Shown here piece after piece: positions 1 to 8,110 of a stretch of DNA of 64,000 nucleotides. The translations under genes and the position numbers were made by a program. Origin of the DNA: Cystobacterineae bacterium (GTDB lineage: Bacteria; Myxococcota; Myxococcia; Myxococcales; Myxococcaceae); the NCBI GenBank assembly GCA_009782175.1, contig WRKR01000004.1:26370-90369 (forward strand), given 5' to 3'. The notes under the pieces are model-generated. The model did not search any database. It had not been told where the DNA came from and was given only the letters and a program-made list of their open reading frames with translations. Positions within the stretch are counted from its first letter, which is position 1. Every line of letters begins with the position of its first letter.

Positions 1-2
1 GA

Positions 3-293
3 GAGCGCAGCAGCAGACGCTCTGCCAAAAAACAACGCCCCCAGGAGCCTCTGCCCGAGGGAATGGCTCGCCTGTGGATTAACTTGGGCACCCAAGAGTG
101 TGGCACCGCAGAAAACTTCTGCGAGGCGCTCTCCCAAATAGGCGTTTCCACCGAGGCCTTCCAGCTTGTAGACTTGCACCCCAACTTCTCTTTCGTCCTC
201 GTTGCAGAGGACAAAGCCGCCGACATGGAAAGCTTCACCGGCACAAAAATCCTCAACAAATCTCTCAAAATAGAGAGGGCCAAATGGAATTAG
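3..293 (+). CDS. DEAD-box RNA helicase, C-terminal fragment (DbpA-type RNA-binding domain)
   Basis: The reading frame is open to the left edge, so only the last 96 residues are visible. They start with a short basic linker (Arg/Ser/Lys/Gln-rich) and continue into a compact domain with the hallmarks of the DbpA RNA-binding domain: an opening 'RLWINLG' strand, a central 'NFSFVLV' strand and a closing 'LKIERAK' strand. In DbpA/CsdA-type helicases this domain follows the two RecA-like helicase domains and targets the enzyme to structured rRNA during ribosome assembly. The helicase core must lie upstream of the window. The stop codon overlaps the 3' end of the convergent S41 peptidase gene by four bases. 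The domain assignment is from pattern recognition, and the exact helicase subfamily cannot be decided from this tail. Confidence 0.75.
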   Translation, partial: ERSSRRSAKKQRPQEPLPEGMARLWINLGTQECGTAENFCEALSQIGVSTEAFQLVDLHPNFSFVLVAEDKAADMESFTGTKILNKSLKIERAKWN

Positions 294-1498
294 GGCTTAG
301 GTATACCCTCGCCAAAGCCCATGCTTTTTTTCAGCTTTGAAGGCCAGTTTTCCAGCCCTGTGCACCCTTTGGCCTGGTGGAAGTGGCAGTCCGGCAAAAT
401 GCCCTCTTTGTCAATTTTGGCACCTGTCAGCCGAATAAAATAGGCAACGGTTAAATAGATGGCGGAGCCGTCCGGCAAAAGCAGTTGCTCCTGAATGCTG
501 CCTTTGCCATGGGTTTTTTCTCCCAACAGGCGAGCGCGTCCATTGTCTTTGAGGGCGGCTATTAATACCTCGGTGACGGAGGCGCTGTTTTCATCCATCA
601 GCACCCACAGGGGAAGGCGGGTGGCGGTACCCTCAGGAGGAGAGGTGGTTTTCTCCAGCCTGGAGGGCCCAAGCTTAGGGCTTTGAATGTAGACAATGGG
701 GCTTAGGGGCGGCAAAAAAAGGCTGGCCACGCCAAAGGCCTCTTGCAAAAGCCCCCCTAAATTTCCCCTTAAATCCAACACCAGGGAGCTGGGCTTCTGC
801 GTTAAGGCCTCAGCAAAACGCTGGGAAAGCTCCAGGGCAACCCCCGGAGAAAAACGCGACAGGCGAATAACCCATATGGAGTCCACCCAATGGGTTTCCA
901 AGGGAGAGCGCCGAAGCACAGCGCGCCTGAGGCGAAAATACAGAGGTTGGAATACGCCTTCCCTTTGGAGTTTTAAAACGGCTTGGCTGCCCACAGGCCC
1001 CACCAGCTGGCTTTGCACCTGGGCTGCCGACAAGCCCTGCACAGGCAAGCCCTCCACCGCAAGCAACGCGTCCCCTTTGCGTATGCCTGCTTTATGCGCG
1101 GGTGAAGCCTCTTGTATGCTGAGCACCACCAGCCCCTGGGCGGACGCCTCAAGCCCCAAACCCAGCTCCCCCACCTCGGAGGCCTGCTCCAAACCCACCA
1201 CCTCCGCGGCCGTCAAATAGCGGCTGCTGTTGTCTATTTCCCTCAGCATGCCGCGTATGGCCGCCTGCACCAAAAGCTCCACAGAGGGCTGTGTGGCAGC
1301 GCGGGACTCAATATGGTTGAGGGCGCGTGCAAGCACTTCCATTTGGCCATAGGCGGCCTCACTTGCCGCGTCCGCAGAAGGCCTTGCCGCTGCCCCAGCC
1401 AAACCCCCAAAGCCGCCAAAACCCAAAAAACACATAAAGCCAAGGCGCTTTATATAAGGCCTTGCTTGCGAGCAAACTCCCACCAAATACGCATGCAT
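290..1498 (-). CDS. S41 family C-terminal processing peptidase (CtpA-like)
   Basis: Predicted periplasmic carboxyl-terminal processing protease of about 402 residues. The order is an N-terminal hydrophobic segment (Lys-Arg followed by a Gly/Phe/Leu/Ala-rich stretch), a helical region, a PDZ domain at roughly residues 105-185 (including 'AGIRKGDALLAVEG') and the S41 protease domain. The catalytic Ser region 'ENSASVTEV' and Lys region 'THGKGS' are both intact. The chosen ATG has a GGAGAG ribosome site nine bases upstream; an in-frame ATG six codons earlier lacks one. The start lies inside the end of the upstream hydrolase gene, implying translational coupling. CtpA next to ftsEX and an EnvC-like gene is a recurring arrangement, and such proteases trim envelope and cell-wall proteins. 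The specific substrate is unknown. Confidence 0.85.
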   Translation of the reverse strand: MHAYLVGVCSQARPYIKRLGFMCFLGFGGFGGLAGAAARPSADAASEAAYGQMEVLARALNHIESRAATQPSVELLVQAAIRGMLREIDNSSRYLTAAEVVGLEQASEVGELGLGLEASAQGLVVLSIQEASPAHKAGIRKGDALLAVEGLPVQGLSAAQVQSQLVGPVGSQAVLKLQREGVFQPLYFRLRRAVLRRSPLETHWVDSIWVIRLSRFSPGVALELSQRFAEALTQKPSSLVLDLRGNLGGLLQEAFGVASLFLPPLSPIVYIQSPKLGPSRLEKTTSPPEGTATRLPLWVLMDENSASVTEVLIAALKDNGRARLLGEKTHGKGSIQEQLLLPDGSAIYLTVAYFIRLTGAKIDKEGILPDCHFHQAKGCTGLENWPSKLKKSMGFGEGIPKP

Positions 1499-2307
1499 TT
1501 TTTTGGGCTCTCCCATTGCGGCATGTGGCCAAACCCCTGCACCTCTAACAGCACTGCCCCCTTCGGCAAATGCTCTCGAAAATATTCAATACCCCCATAG
1601 GGGAGCAACTTCTCCAATGCCCCCCATATAAGCAAAGTGGGCATGTTCAGCTTTTTCAGCGTTTCAGGCTCCAAACAACGCTCCATGCCGCCCTCTCGCA
1701 CAAGGCGCACCGCCGGCAGGTTAAACATGGGGACAAAACACCTCGCAAACCATTCGGCATACCAGGGGGTACGCACAAACAGGCGCCGAAGCAATGCGCG
1801 CGCCTGGCGCGCATTCTGCACATTATACAGCTTGCAGAGCCCCTTCGCCTCTTCTGCACTCATGCGCGCACCCGCCGGCGCCCACAGGCAAAGCGCTCGC
1901 ACCTGCTGAGGCACTTGGGAGGCCACTTGGGCCGCCAAAGCCCCTCCCATGGAGTTGCCAAATAAAAAAACAGGCTGCTTCACCTCTTTGGAGAGAAAGG
2001 CTTCTATTAACTCTACCATGGACTCCAGGGGCATGGGCCCTTGGGGGGGCAAGGGAGAAAAACCATAGCCCGGCAAATCCAAAGCATAGACGGCGCTGAG
2101 CTTTTGGGCCAAAGAGGAAAATACTTTGGCATAGCTGAGCCCATAGGCCCCCAAACCATGCAACAACAGCGCTGGCGGCCCCCCTCCCTTGCCCTGCTTG
2201 GCATAAAGCTGCACACGGTGTCCCCCCAACTCTATTTTGAGGGGGCAAATGCCACGCAGCCGCCCCACGGCTTTGCTCCAATGCTTATATAGGTGAAAAA
2301 CACTCAT
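1450..2307 (-). CDS. Alpha/beta-fold hydrolase
   Basis: About 285 residues with a typical alpha/beta hydrolase layout: oxyanion-region 'LLLHGLGAYG', 'LDLPGYGFS' after strand 4, nucleophile elbow 'GNSMGG' and catalytic His in 'GFGHMPQWESP'. The usual acid position after strand 7 reads 'LIWGALEKLLP', where the common Asp is not obvious, so the acid may be a nearby Glu or lie elsewhere. The ATG was chosen because GTGAGGG sits just upstream; longer in-frame starts would run into the EnvC-like gene. The gene lies between the EnvC-like gene and the S41 peptidase and is probably in the same transcript. The substrate cannot be told: esterase, lipase and haloperoxidase-like enzymes share this fold. 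Confidence 0.8.
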   Translation of the reverse strand: MSVFHLYKHWSKAVGRLRGICPLKIELGGHRVQLYAKQGKGGGPPALLLHGLGAYGLSYAKVFSSLAQKLSAVYALDLPGYGFSPLPPQGPMPLESMVELIEAFLSKEVKQPVFLFGNSMGGALAAQVASQVPQQVRALCLWAPAGARMSAEEAKGLCKLYNVQNARQARALLRRLFVRTPWYAEWFARCFVPMFNLPAVRLVREGGMERCLEPETLKKLNMPTLLIWGALEKLLPYGGIEYFREHLPKGAVLLEVQGFGHMPQWESPKKCMRIWWEFARKQGLI

Positions 2308-2383
2308 GCCAACCCTCACAGTTTTTTGCCGCGCTGCCCCGCCCTCATGCGCAGAAACTTTGTTGAAAACCCCACAAAACAGC

Positions 2384-3508
2384 CTAGCGGAAACCCGCTT
2401 GCACAAACCACTCCATGGGGTTTTGGGCCAGGCCTTGCTGGCGTATTTCAAAATAAAGCCATGCCCCTGCAGGTTGTGCCTCTCCCACAGTCCCCAGCCA
2501 GCTCCCCTGCTCTATCCACTCACCCGCTTTTATGAATATTTCCCCCAAATGCGCAACCAAAGTGTGGTAGCCGCCCCCATGCTCCATAATAATAAGCCTG
2601 CCAAAACCTTTGAGCTCCCCTGTATATACCACCTTGCCTGAGGCAACGGCCCTGACGCGGCTGCCCCTTGCCGCCCGAATGCTGATGCCCTTATGCTGCG
2701 TTAAAGTATTGGATTGGGGGTTAACAACAAAGCCAAAAGGCCTCTCCACAAAACCAAACAAAGGGGGATAAAGCCTCCCCTTCCATAACGCCAGGGAGGG
2801 CTCCTCTTCCAGGGAAGCCCATACTATAGCTGGGGCTATAGCTGAAGCTGTGCCTGGGGCTGCTCCTCTTGCTGCTCCTGGAGCGCTATTTTTAAAGGGG
2901 TGTTTATAAGAGAGAGAGGGAGAGGGAGAGCCCATATCCGGCAATGCCGTCAGGGCATTGGTTAACCCCAGGTTATGCAACCGTATTTTTTCTGAAACCC
3001 GCTCAAATTGCGCATGGGTATGCCTTAAGTTGGCTTGGAGCTGCAAAAGGCGCTGGTGCCGCACCCGCAAGGCCTGCGCCTCCTGGGAGAGGTGGTGCTG
3101 CCGCTCCTGGCATTTTTGGAGCAAAGCCTGAAGCTTGTGGGTAGCCACGGCCCACTCGCTGGGGGCTCTCCCGGCGCGCAAAGCCGCTGCACCTTGCACA
3201 CCCAGCTTGCGCATGAGGGGGTGGTATTGGCGGCACTCCTGGGCAAGCTTTCGTATTTTTTGCGCGTTTTGCTCTTGTGCCCACTGGTTTTCCACATGGC
3301 TTTCATGCCAATGCTTGGTGCTGGCTTCCGCCTCCCCCCTCAAGCCCAAAAGCTGAAACTGCAGGTGCTCTGCAAAACCCAACTCGGCCTCCAGGGCCTG
3401 CCGCTGGGCCTTCAGGGCCTGCTGCGCAAACAAGGCTTGTGGCTCCCCCCCCCCAGGGCTGACAAAGCTATAGAGGGCCCACCACCCCCACCAGGCTAGG
3501 CCCAGCAT
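2384..3508 (-). CDS. envC: EnvC-like murein hydrolase activator with degenerate M23/LytM domain
   Basis: Protein of 374 residues: N-terminal hydrophobic segment, a long Gln/Glu/Arg/Ala-rich helical region of about 180 residues likely to form coiled coil, a Pro/Ala/Gly/Ser linker, then a C-terminal LytM domain. The domain keeps the fold signature 'VRAVASGKVVYTG' and 'GFGRLIIMEHGGGYHTLVAHLG'. However, the metal-binding motif normally read HxGxD is 'HKGISI' (Asp to Ser) and the final 'HLHFE'-type motif is 'WLYFEI' (His to Tyr). Loss of zinc ligands is known for EnvC, which activates amidases rather than cutting peptidoglycan itself, and the adjacent ftsE and ftsX fit that job at the division septum. 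The start overlaps the ftsX stop by 13 bases. Confidence 0.8.
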   Translation of the reverse strand: MLGLAWWGWWALYSFVSPGGGEPQALFAQQALKAQRQALEAELGFAEHLQFQLLGLRGEAEASTKHWHESHVENQWAQEQNAQKIRKLAQECRQYHPLMRKLGVQGAAALRAGRAPSEWAVATHKLQALLQKCQERQHHLSQEAQALRVRHQRLLQLQANLRHTHAQFERVSEKIRLHNLGLTNALTALPDMGSPSPSLSYKHPFKNSAPGAARGAAPGTASAIAPAIVWASLEEEPSLALWKGRLYPPLFGFVERPFGFVVNPQSNTLTQHKGISIRAARGSRVRAVASGKVVYTGELKGFGRLIIMEHGGGYHTLVAHLGEIFIKAGEWIEQGSWLGTVGEAQPAGAWLYFEIRQQGLAQNPMEWFVQAGFR

Positions 3509-4317
3509 GTATGGCCCCTGATAAGCCAGGCCAACAAGGCCCCCGCTGCCCCCAGGGCTGTGGCCTGTGCCACCAACGCAGAGAGGAAAATGGAAAACTC
3601 AGGGGAGCCCCACAGGTGCACGGCCAGCTGCCCACCTATATAGGCGCATGCCCCCGCGAGGGCTGCCCACAGGAGCCCTTGTGCAAACCATATAGCTCGC
3701 ACCTGCCTGAGGCTTGCCCCCAACCCCAAAAGTACCCTTAAGTGTTGGGCCTCCTCGTTAAAACAGCCCAGGGAGAGTGCCCCCAGGGCCAAGCCCATGC
3801 TGAGGGAGAAAAAAGCAAAGAGGGTATAGCGCAGCCAGGGCAAGGCCACCTGCGGAAGGGGTGTAGCCCAATAGGCCTGCTCTATAAGGCTTGTTTTCTC
3901 CAGGTGTATGCGCAACTGTTTGGCCAACTCAGCGGAAAGCCCTCGCCAATGCAACTCGGCTGCAAAGCCTATGTCCGCCACCCCTTCGAGCCCTAACTCC
4001 TCGGGGAAATGGCCAAGCTTGGCCAAAAAACGCTGAGCGTCCGCCCACACATGTGCAGGCTCCCTGAGTATACTGCTTTGGGGGGGCGGCAATGTTTTTA
4101 AAAAGGGGTGTATATCGGACTCGCCTACCCCAGGTTTAAACAACAAGGTTAAGGCGGTAGCTTGCCTTGCCTTGTGGGTATGGCTTTCAACCAGCAGAGC
4201 CAACTCCCAGCCCAAAAGCCCCAGGCCTATGGCGCTTGCCCAGGCCAGGCGCCACCACCCTGTGTGGCGCAGGCAATGGAAAAATATTTTTGCCCATAAC
4301 CCCAGGGCCCTAGGCCG
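3496..4317 (-). CDS. ftsX: FtsX-like cell division ABC permease
   Basis: About 273 residues with FtsX topology: a cytoplasmic N-terminus, one transmembrane helix near residues 25-45 ('LAWASAIGLGLLGWELALL'), a periplasmic domain of roughly 110 residues, and three C-terminal membrane segments from about residue 165. The large loop between TM1 and TM2 is the region that binds EnvC in E. coli FtsX. The chosen ATG overlaps the end of ftsE by a few bases and has GGGAGG eight bases upstream; longer in-frame starts would lie deep inside ftsE. Sequence conservation is weak, so the call rests on topology plus the ftsE and envC neighbours. Confidence 0.75.
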   Translation of the reverse strand, partial: RPRALGLWAKIFFHCLRHTGWWRLAWASAIGLGLLGWELALLVESHTHKARQATALTLLFKPGVGESDIHPFLKTLPPPQSSILREPAHVWADAQRFLAKLGHFPEELGLEGVADIGFAAELHWRGLSAELAKQLRIHLEKTSLIEQAYWATPLPQVALPWLRYTLFAFFSLSMGLALGALSLGCFNEEAQHLRVLLGLGASLRQVRAIWFAQGLLWAALAGACAYIGGQLAVHLWGSPEFSIFLSALVAQATALGAAGALLAWLIRGHTCWA

Positions 4318-4957
4318 CATAGAGAGAGCCTCCCTCAAGCCGCAGGCGCCTGTGTGCCCCCCCAAAGCCAGCTTGCCCCGCCACCACAACGGTGGCCCCC
4401 CCCCGGTGGTATTGCCGCAAAATGCTGAGCCAGTGTTTTAACTCCGTACGCTCCATGCCGTCCATACAAGCATCCACCAGCAGCATGCGCGGCATGCGGA
4501 TGAGTGCGCGCGCCAACACAAGGCGCAGCCTTTGCGAGGGGAGCAGCTGTTGAGGCTTTTGGCGCCACAGGCCTTCCAAGCCTACAAAAGCCAATGTTTC
4601 CATACATTGTTTCTGTTTTTGTGGGCTAGAGGGTTGGGCAATGTCCACAGCCAGGCGCAGGTTGTCTTTGAGGTTGAGTTTGGGGAGAAACCCATCCGTG
4701 GGGGTGATATAAACAAGCCGCCGCAGGCGCGCAAAATTCCGTATATGGGGCAGGTCGTGTATTTCCATGCCATCCACCACCATTTGCCCTTGGGTGGGCG
4801 TCTCCCAAAGCCCCATGAGGCGGAGCAAAGTGGTTTTCCCCGCACCTGCCACACCCTCTATGGCCACAAACTCCCCCTTGTGTATGCTTAAGTTAATGTT
4901 GGAGAGTGTCTGGGGCTGCTTGGGGCCATGTTTAAAAACACGCAACATTTGTACCAT
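4310..4957 (-). CDS. ftsE: FtsE-like ABC ATPase with degenerate catalytic motifs
   Basis: 215-residue ABC ATPase subunit upstream of, and overlapping, ftsX. Walker A is intact ('GVAGAGKT', residues 35-42). Other motifs are not. The Q-loop region reads 'LVYITPTDGFLP' without the usual Gln, the signature 'LSGGQ' reads 'LLPSQ', Walker B reads 'MLLVDAC' so the catalytic Glu is Ala163, and the H-loop region reads 'VVVAGQ' without His. FtsE normally hydrolyses ATP to drive FtsX and activate EnvC. This copy should still bind nucleotide but looks unable to hydrolyse it normally. The gene context makes FtsE the best name; a diverged LolD/MacB-type ATPase is the alternative. Confidence 0.7.
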   Translation of the reverse strand: MVQMLRVFKHGPKQPQTLSNINLSIHKGEFVAIEGVAGAGKTTLLRLMGLWETPTQGQMVVDGMEIHDLPHIRNFARLRRLVYITPTDGFLPKLNLKDNLRLAVDIAQPSSPQKQKQCMETLAFVGLEGLWRQKPQQLLPSQRLRLVLARALIRMPRMLLVDACMDGMERTELKHWLSILRQYHRGGATVVVAGQAGFGGAHRRLRLEGGSLYAA

Positions 4958-5047
4958 GTTATTTGCATAACACTGAAGGCCTCCCTGCGCTTGGGTGTCT
5001 GAAGTGGCCCCCCAGGGGCTCTCCTGAGGTTTTGGCTTGGGTAGGCT

Positions 5048-5086
5048 CAGCCTTTAAGCACAGCCTTTAAGCACAGCCTTCAGGCA
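5048..5086. repeat. 13-bp tandem repeat, three copies
   Basis: Three head-to-tail copies of CAGCCTTTAAGCA, the last diverged to CAGCCTTCAGGCA. The third copy runs into the stop codon of the MBL hydrolase gene, so a change in copy number could shift the 3' end of that gene. The flanking interval between the ftsE start and this array (about 90 bases) shows no other recognisable signal. Confidence 0.8.
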
Positions 5087-6108
5087 GAAAACAAAAACTG
5101 TCCTTTTTCTGTGGTGCGTTGGAGTTGGCCATTTTTCTCCAGCACCTCCAGGGCGGCCAGCACGCCGGAAAGCATGGGCCACATGCGTATAGCGTCTATG
5201 CGTATAAACAGGTGGTTCATCAGCTCGCGCACCGTCATGGGTTTGGTTTTCAACAGGCCCAGCAGTTTTTGTCCGCGCTGCTCATAAAAAGCCAAGAGGG
5301 CATTCAGCAAAGGGCCATGGCCCACAAAGGCGGTACCGTGGCCAGGGAGTATAGCCCCAAAAGGCATGTGGGCCAGGCGTTGGGCTGAGGCCATATATTC
5401 TACCAGGGGGAGGAATTTGGTTTCTGCTTCGCCCATGGACAAATCCAAAAAGGGTGCGGGGGCCATGCGCTCCAATATGTGGTCGTCCGAAAACAAAAAG
5501 TTGGGCTCCTTGGCCCACAAGCAGACAAGGCCTGCGCTATGTCCGGGGGCGTGTATAATTTCCCCGGAAAATTTTGCAAAGGGGAATACCTCGCCGGCTT
5601 CCATGGTGCACAGCCGCTCCCTGGCTATGGGGGGAGCAAATATTTCGGCGCCTTTAAAGCTGCGCTTCATCTCCTCCAGCTCTCGTGGGGCAATGCCCAG
5701 TTTCAGCATATAGTCACCATGCGCATAGAGGACGGCTGTCCAGTCTGAGGGCAGCACCACTTTGGCGGCATCTGCGGGGTGCACATATATTTTGGCACCT
5801 GAGCGTGCGGCCACGGCCTCGGCGGCGCCATAATGGTCCACATGCGCGTGGGAGATGAAAATGCGGCTCACTTTGTCCAGGGCAAGGCCTTTGGCGGAGG
5901 CTGTTTTCAGCAGATGTGCCAGGGCAGGAGGTGTGCCAAAGCCACAATCCCACAAGCTTAAGCTGCCGTCGGCATTCTCAATGGCATATACATTGGCGGG
6001 GCCCCCTGTGTCCTCAAAGGGCACGGGCACTTCCAGGCGCACAATGCCAAAGTCCGCAAGGTGGGCCTCATTCCAGGGCGAGGTTTTGCCTTCCCAAAAG
6101 GCTGTCAT
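5080..6108 (-). CDS. Metallo-beta-lactamase-fold hydrolase (LACTB2-like)
   Basis: 342-residue MBL-fold enzyme. The zinc-binding 'HAHVDH' motif is at residues 87-92, with further ligands His190 ('APGHS'), Asp208 ('FSDD') and His257 ('PGHG'), so the dinuclear site looks complete. About 80 C-terminal residues after the metal site form a helical, winged-helix-like extension as in the LACTB2/glyoxalase II-like group. The start codon overlaps the etfA stop in an ATGA, so it is probably co-translated with etfB-etfA. Possible roles include thioester or nucleic-acid hydrolysis. The electron-transfer context suggests acyl or thioester metabolism, but this is inference. Confidence 0.85.
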   Translation of the reverse strand: MTAFWEGKTSPWNEAHLADFGIVRLEVPVPFEDTGGPANVYAIENADGSLSLWDCGFGTPPALAHLLKTASAKGLALDKVSRIFISHAHVDHYGAAEAVAARSGAKIYVHPADAAKVVLPSDWTAVLYAHGDYMLKLGIAPRELEEMKRSFKGAEIFAPPIARERLCTMEAGEVFPFAKFSGEIIHAPGHSAGLVCLWAKEPNFLFSDDHILERMAPAPFLDLSMGEAETKFLPLVEYMASAQRLAHMPFGAILPGHGTAFVGHGPLLNALLAFYEQRGQKLLGLLKTKPMTVRELMNHLFIRIDAIRMWPMLSGVLAALEVLEKNGQLQRTTEKGQFLFSA

Positions 6109-7103
6109 TTGAGGGCTTCAATGGCCTGCAGCAATTCAGGCAGGGCTTTGTGCATGTCGGCCACCAGGCCATAGTCCGCCACTTGGAAAATGGGGGCTTG
6201 GGCATCTTTGTTAATGGCGACAATAATTTTGGAGCCTTTCATACCGGCCAGGTGTTGGATGGCACCGCTGATGCCCACCGCAATATAGAGTTGGGGGGCC
6301 ACCACCTTGCCGGTTTGCCCCACTTGCAGGTCGTTGGGCACCCAGCCTGCATCACAAGCTGCGCGAGAGGCCCCCACGGCCCCGCCCAGGCAATCCGCCA
6401 AGGCTTCTATCTGGCTGAAATCCCCCTTGGCACCGCGGCCGCTGGAAACCACCACTTTGGCTTCTGTCAACTCGGGGCGTATGGTTTTGAGCTCTATAAA
6501 GGAAAGCACTTTGGAGGGGAAGGCCTGAGGCAGCTGTGCCTCAAATACCTCTATAACCCCGGTGGCAGCGTTTTGTTTTTCTGCCGGGGCAAACTCTGTA
6601 GCCCTCACAGAAAACACCTGTATGGGGGTATCCAAGCATACTTTTGCCAATACGGAGCCGGCCCACATGGGGCGAGTCCACACAATGCTTCCAGTGCTTC
6701 CAGTGCTTCCGGTGCTTCCGGCTTCTGCTTCAAAAGCCATAACATCTGAAACCATGGCGGCTTGAAGGCGGGCGGCCATGCGCGGCAATATATCTCGGCC
6801 TGCGGCGGTGGCAGCGCCGCCAATAAAATTCGCGCCTATGTTTTGCGCCAGCTGTGCCAGTGCGGGTGCGCAGGCTTCGGCCAGGTTGTGAGCAAAACCC
6901 GCGGCACTCATGGCGTGTACTTTGGCCACGCCATAAGTTTTCACTTCTTCGGCCACGGCTCTGGCATCCGGCGCCAGCACAGCCGCGTGCAGGGCTGCGC
7001 CGAGGGTAGAGGCCAGGGCTTTGCCTGCCGTCAGCGCATGCAAGGCTGCTTTTTTAAGCTGCCCGTCGCTCTGCACTTCTGCAAAAATCAAAACAACCGC
7101 CAT
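6105..7103 (-). CDS. etfA: Electron transfer flavoprotein alpha subunit
   Basis: About 332 residues. The C-terminal FAD-binding domain is easily recognised: '[10 protein letters not shown]', then '[18 protein letters not shown]', '[19 protein letters not shown]' and '[10 protein letters not shown]', ending in '[16 protein letters not shown]'. The subunit carries FAD in the soluble heterodimer that passes electrons from acyl-CoA and other dehydrogenases to ETF-quinone oxidoreductase. The ATG was chosen because AAGGAG lies eight bases upstream; an earlier in-frame start would overlap etfB. A Thr/Gly/Ser triplet run ('[11 protein letters not shown]', near residue 125) comes from a small DNA repeat at about 6690-6720 and may be slippage-prone. 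Confidence 0.95.
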   Translation of the reverse strand: MAVVLIFAEVQSDGQLKKAALHALTAGKALASTLGAALHAAVLAPDARAVAEEVKTYGVAKVHAMSAAGFAHNLAEACAPALAQLAQNIGANFIGGAATAAGRDILPRMAARLQAAMVSDVMAFEAEAGSTGSTGSTGSIVWTRPMWAGSVLAKVCLDTPIQVFSVRATEFAPAEKQNAATGVIEVFEAQLPQAFPSKVLSFIELKTIRPELTEAKVVVSSGRGAKGDFSQIEALADCLGGAVGASRAACDAGWVPNDLQVGQTGKVVAPQLYIAVGISGAIQHLAGMKGSKIIVAINKDAQAPIFQVADYGLVADMHKALPELLQAIEALK

Positions 7104-7122
7104 GGTGGGTAACTCCTTTTTG

Positions 7123-7920
7123 TCAGAGGACTTTGGCCTCATTGCGCAATTTGTCAATCAACGAGGCCACGTCAGGCAAAATAACCCCTGCTTTTCTCTC
7201 TGTAGGTTTGAGTAATTTTTGAATTTTCAAATGGTTGCTTGCGCTAACGCCCAAAGCGGCGCACGTCAACTCTTGAATGGGTTTGGTTTTGGCTTTCATA
7301 ATACCAGGCAGCGAGGCATAGCGTGGCTGGTTAAGGCGCAAGTCCACCGTCACCACGGCGGGCAGGGTACACTGCACTTGCAGCAGGCCGCCATCGACTT
7401 CGCGTGTCACCACCACAGAGCTACCCTCCGGGGAGAGGACTATGCCGGGTTGTTTGTTTTTTTCTGCCTCTGAGTCCAGGGAGTCCTTTTTGGAGGCAAA
7501 GGTTGCCTGGGGCATTTGGGCATATTCGGCCAAATATTGTCCCACTTGGCTTTGGTCATCATCAATGGCTTGTTTGCCCATTAAAACCAATTGGGGTTTT
7601 TCTGCTTCAACCACCTTGGAGAGCAACAAAGCCATGCTCATCTGGTCGAGGGCCTCTGTGTGGTTAATCCATATGGCGCGGGAGGCTCCCATGGCCAAGG
7701 CGTGGCGCAACTGCTCCTGCACCTCTTTTCCGCCTATGGAAACGGCCACCACCTCTCCGGAGTGTTTGGCGACAAGCCGCAAGGCTTCTTCAACCGCAAT
7801 CTCATCAAAAGGGTTCACCTTAAACTTGAGGCCCTCCTGGAGAATGCCTGTTCCCTCTGGTGTTATCCTTATTTTGGACTCAGGGTCCTCAACTCGCTTT
7901 ATGGTGACGAGTATCTTCAT
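7123..7920 (-). CDS. etfB: Electron transfer flavoprotein beta subunit
   Basis: 265-residue ETF beta subunit beginning 'MKILVTIKRVEDPESKIR'. Family features include 'NPFDEIAVEEALRL', 'AMGASRAIWI', 'LVLMGKQAIDDDQSQVGQYLAE' (the AMP-binding region) and 'LPAVVTVDLRLNQPRYASLPGIMKAK' split across the ETF recognition loop. It pairs with the downstream alpha subunit. The start has AAGGAT five bases upstream. The gene order beta, alpha, MBL hydrolase with short gaps or overlaps indicates one operon. The kind of ETF (beta-oxidation or bifurcating) is not settled here; no dehydrogenase gene is adjacent. Confidence 0.95.
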   Translation of the reverse strand: MKILVTIKRVEDPESKIRITPEGTGILQEGLKFKVNPFDEIAVEEALRLVAKHSGEVVAVSIGGKEVQEQLRHALAMGASRAIWINHTEALDQMSMALLLSKVVEAEKPQLVLMGKQAIDDDQSQVGQYLAEYAQMPQATFASKKDSLDSEAEKNKQPGIVLSPEGSSVVVTREVDGGLLQVQCTLPAVVTVDLRLNQPRYASLPGIMKAKTKPIQELTCAALGVSASNHLKIQKLLKPTERKAGVILPDVASLIDKLRNEAKVL

Positions 7921-8042
7921 AAGCCATCCTTAGGCAGTCTCTGCCGCATATAAAAAGCAGACCTTGTATCAGGGCATGGTTTCAAGGCAACCTAAAAGTG
8001 GGTGGTGTGTGTTTTGCATTCTCCGAGGTCCGCTGGCACAAG

Positions 8043-8066
8043 AAAAAGCCGCTCAAGCAGAGCGGC
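8043..8066 (-). terminator. Rho-independent terminator downstream of the unrecognised 484-aa gene
   Basis: On the minus strand a GCCGCT/AGCGGC stem with a seven-base loop is followed by TTTTTC. It lies about 45 bases beyond the stop codon of the gene ending at 8111 and separates it from etfB. Confidence 0.7.
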
Positions 8067-8110
8067 CAGGAGGGAGGAAAAGCCTGTGGAGCCAGGCTTA
8101 AGGCTTGAAG

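Noticed and set aside
2384..3508. Active M23 endopeptidase
   Set aside because: The HxGxD and HxH zinc ligands are changed. Together with the ftsEX context this fits a non-catalytic amidase activator.
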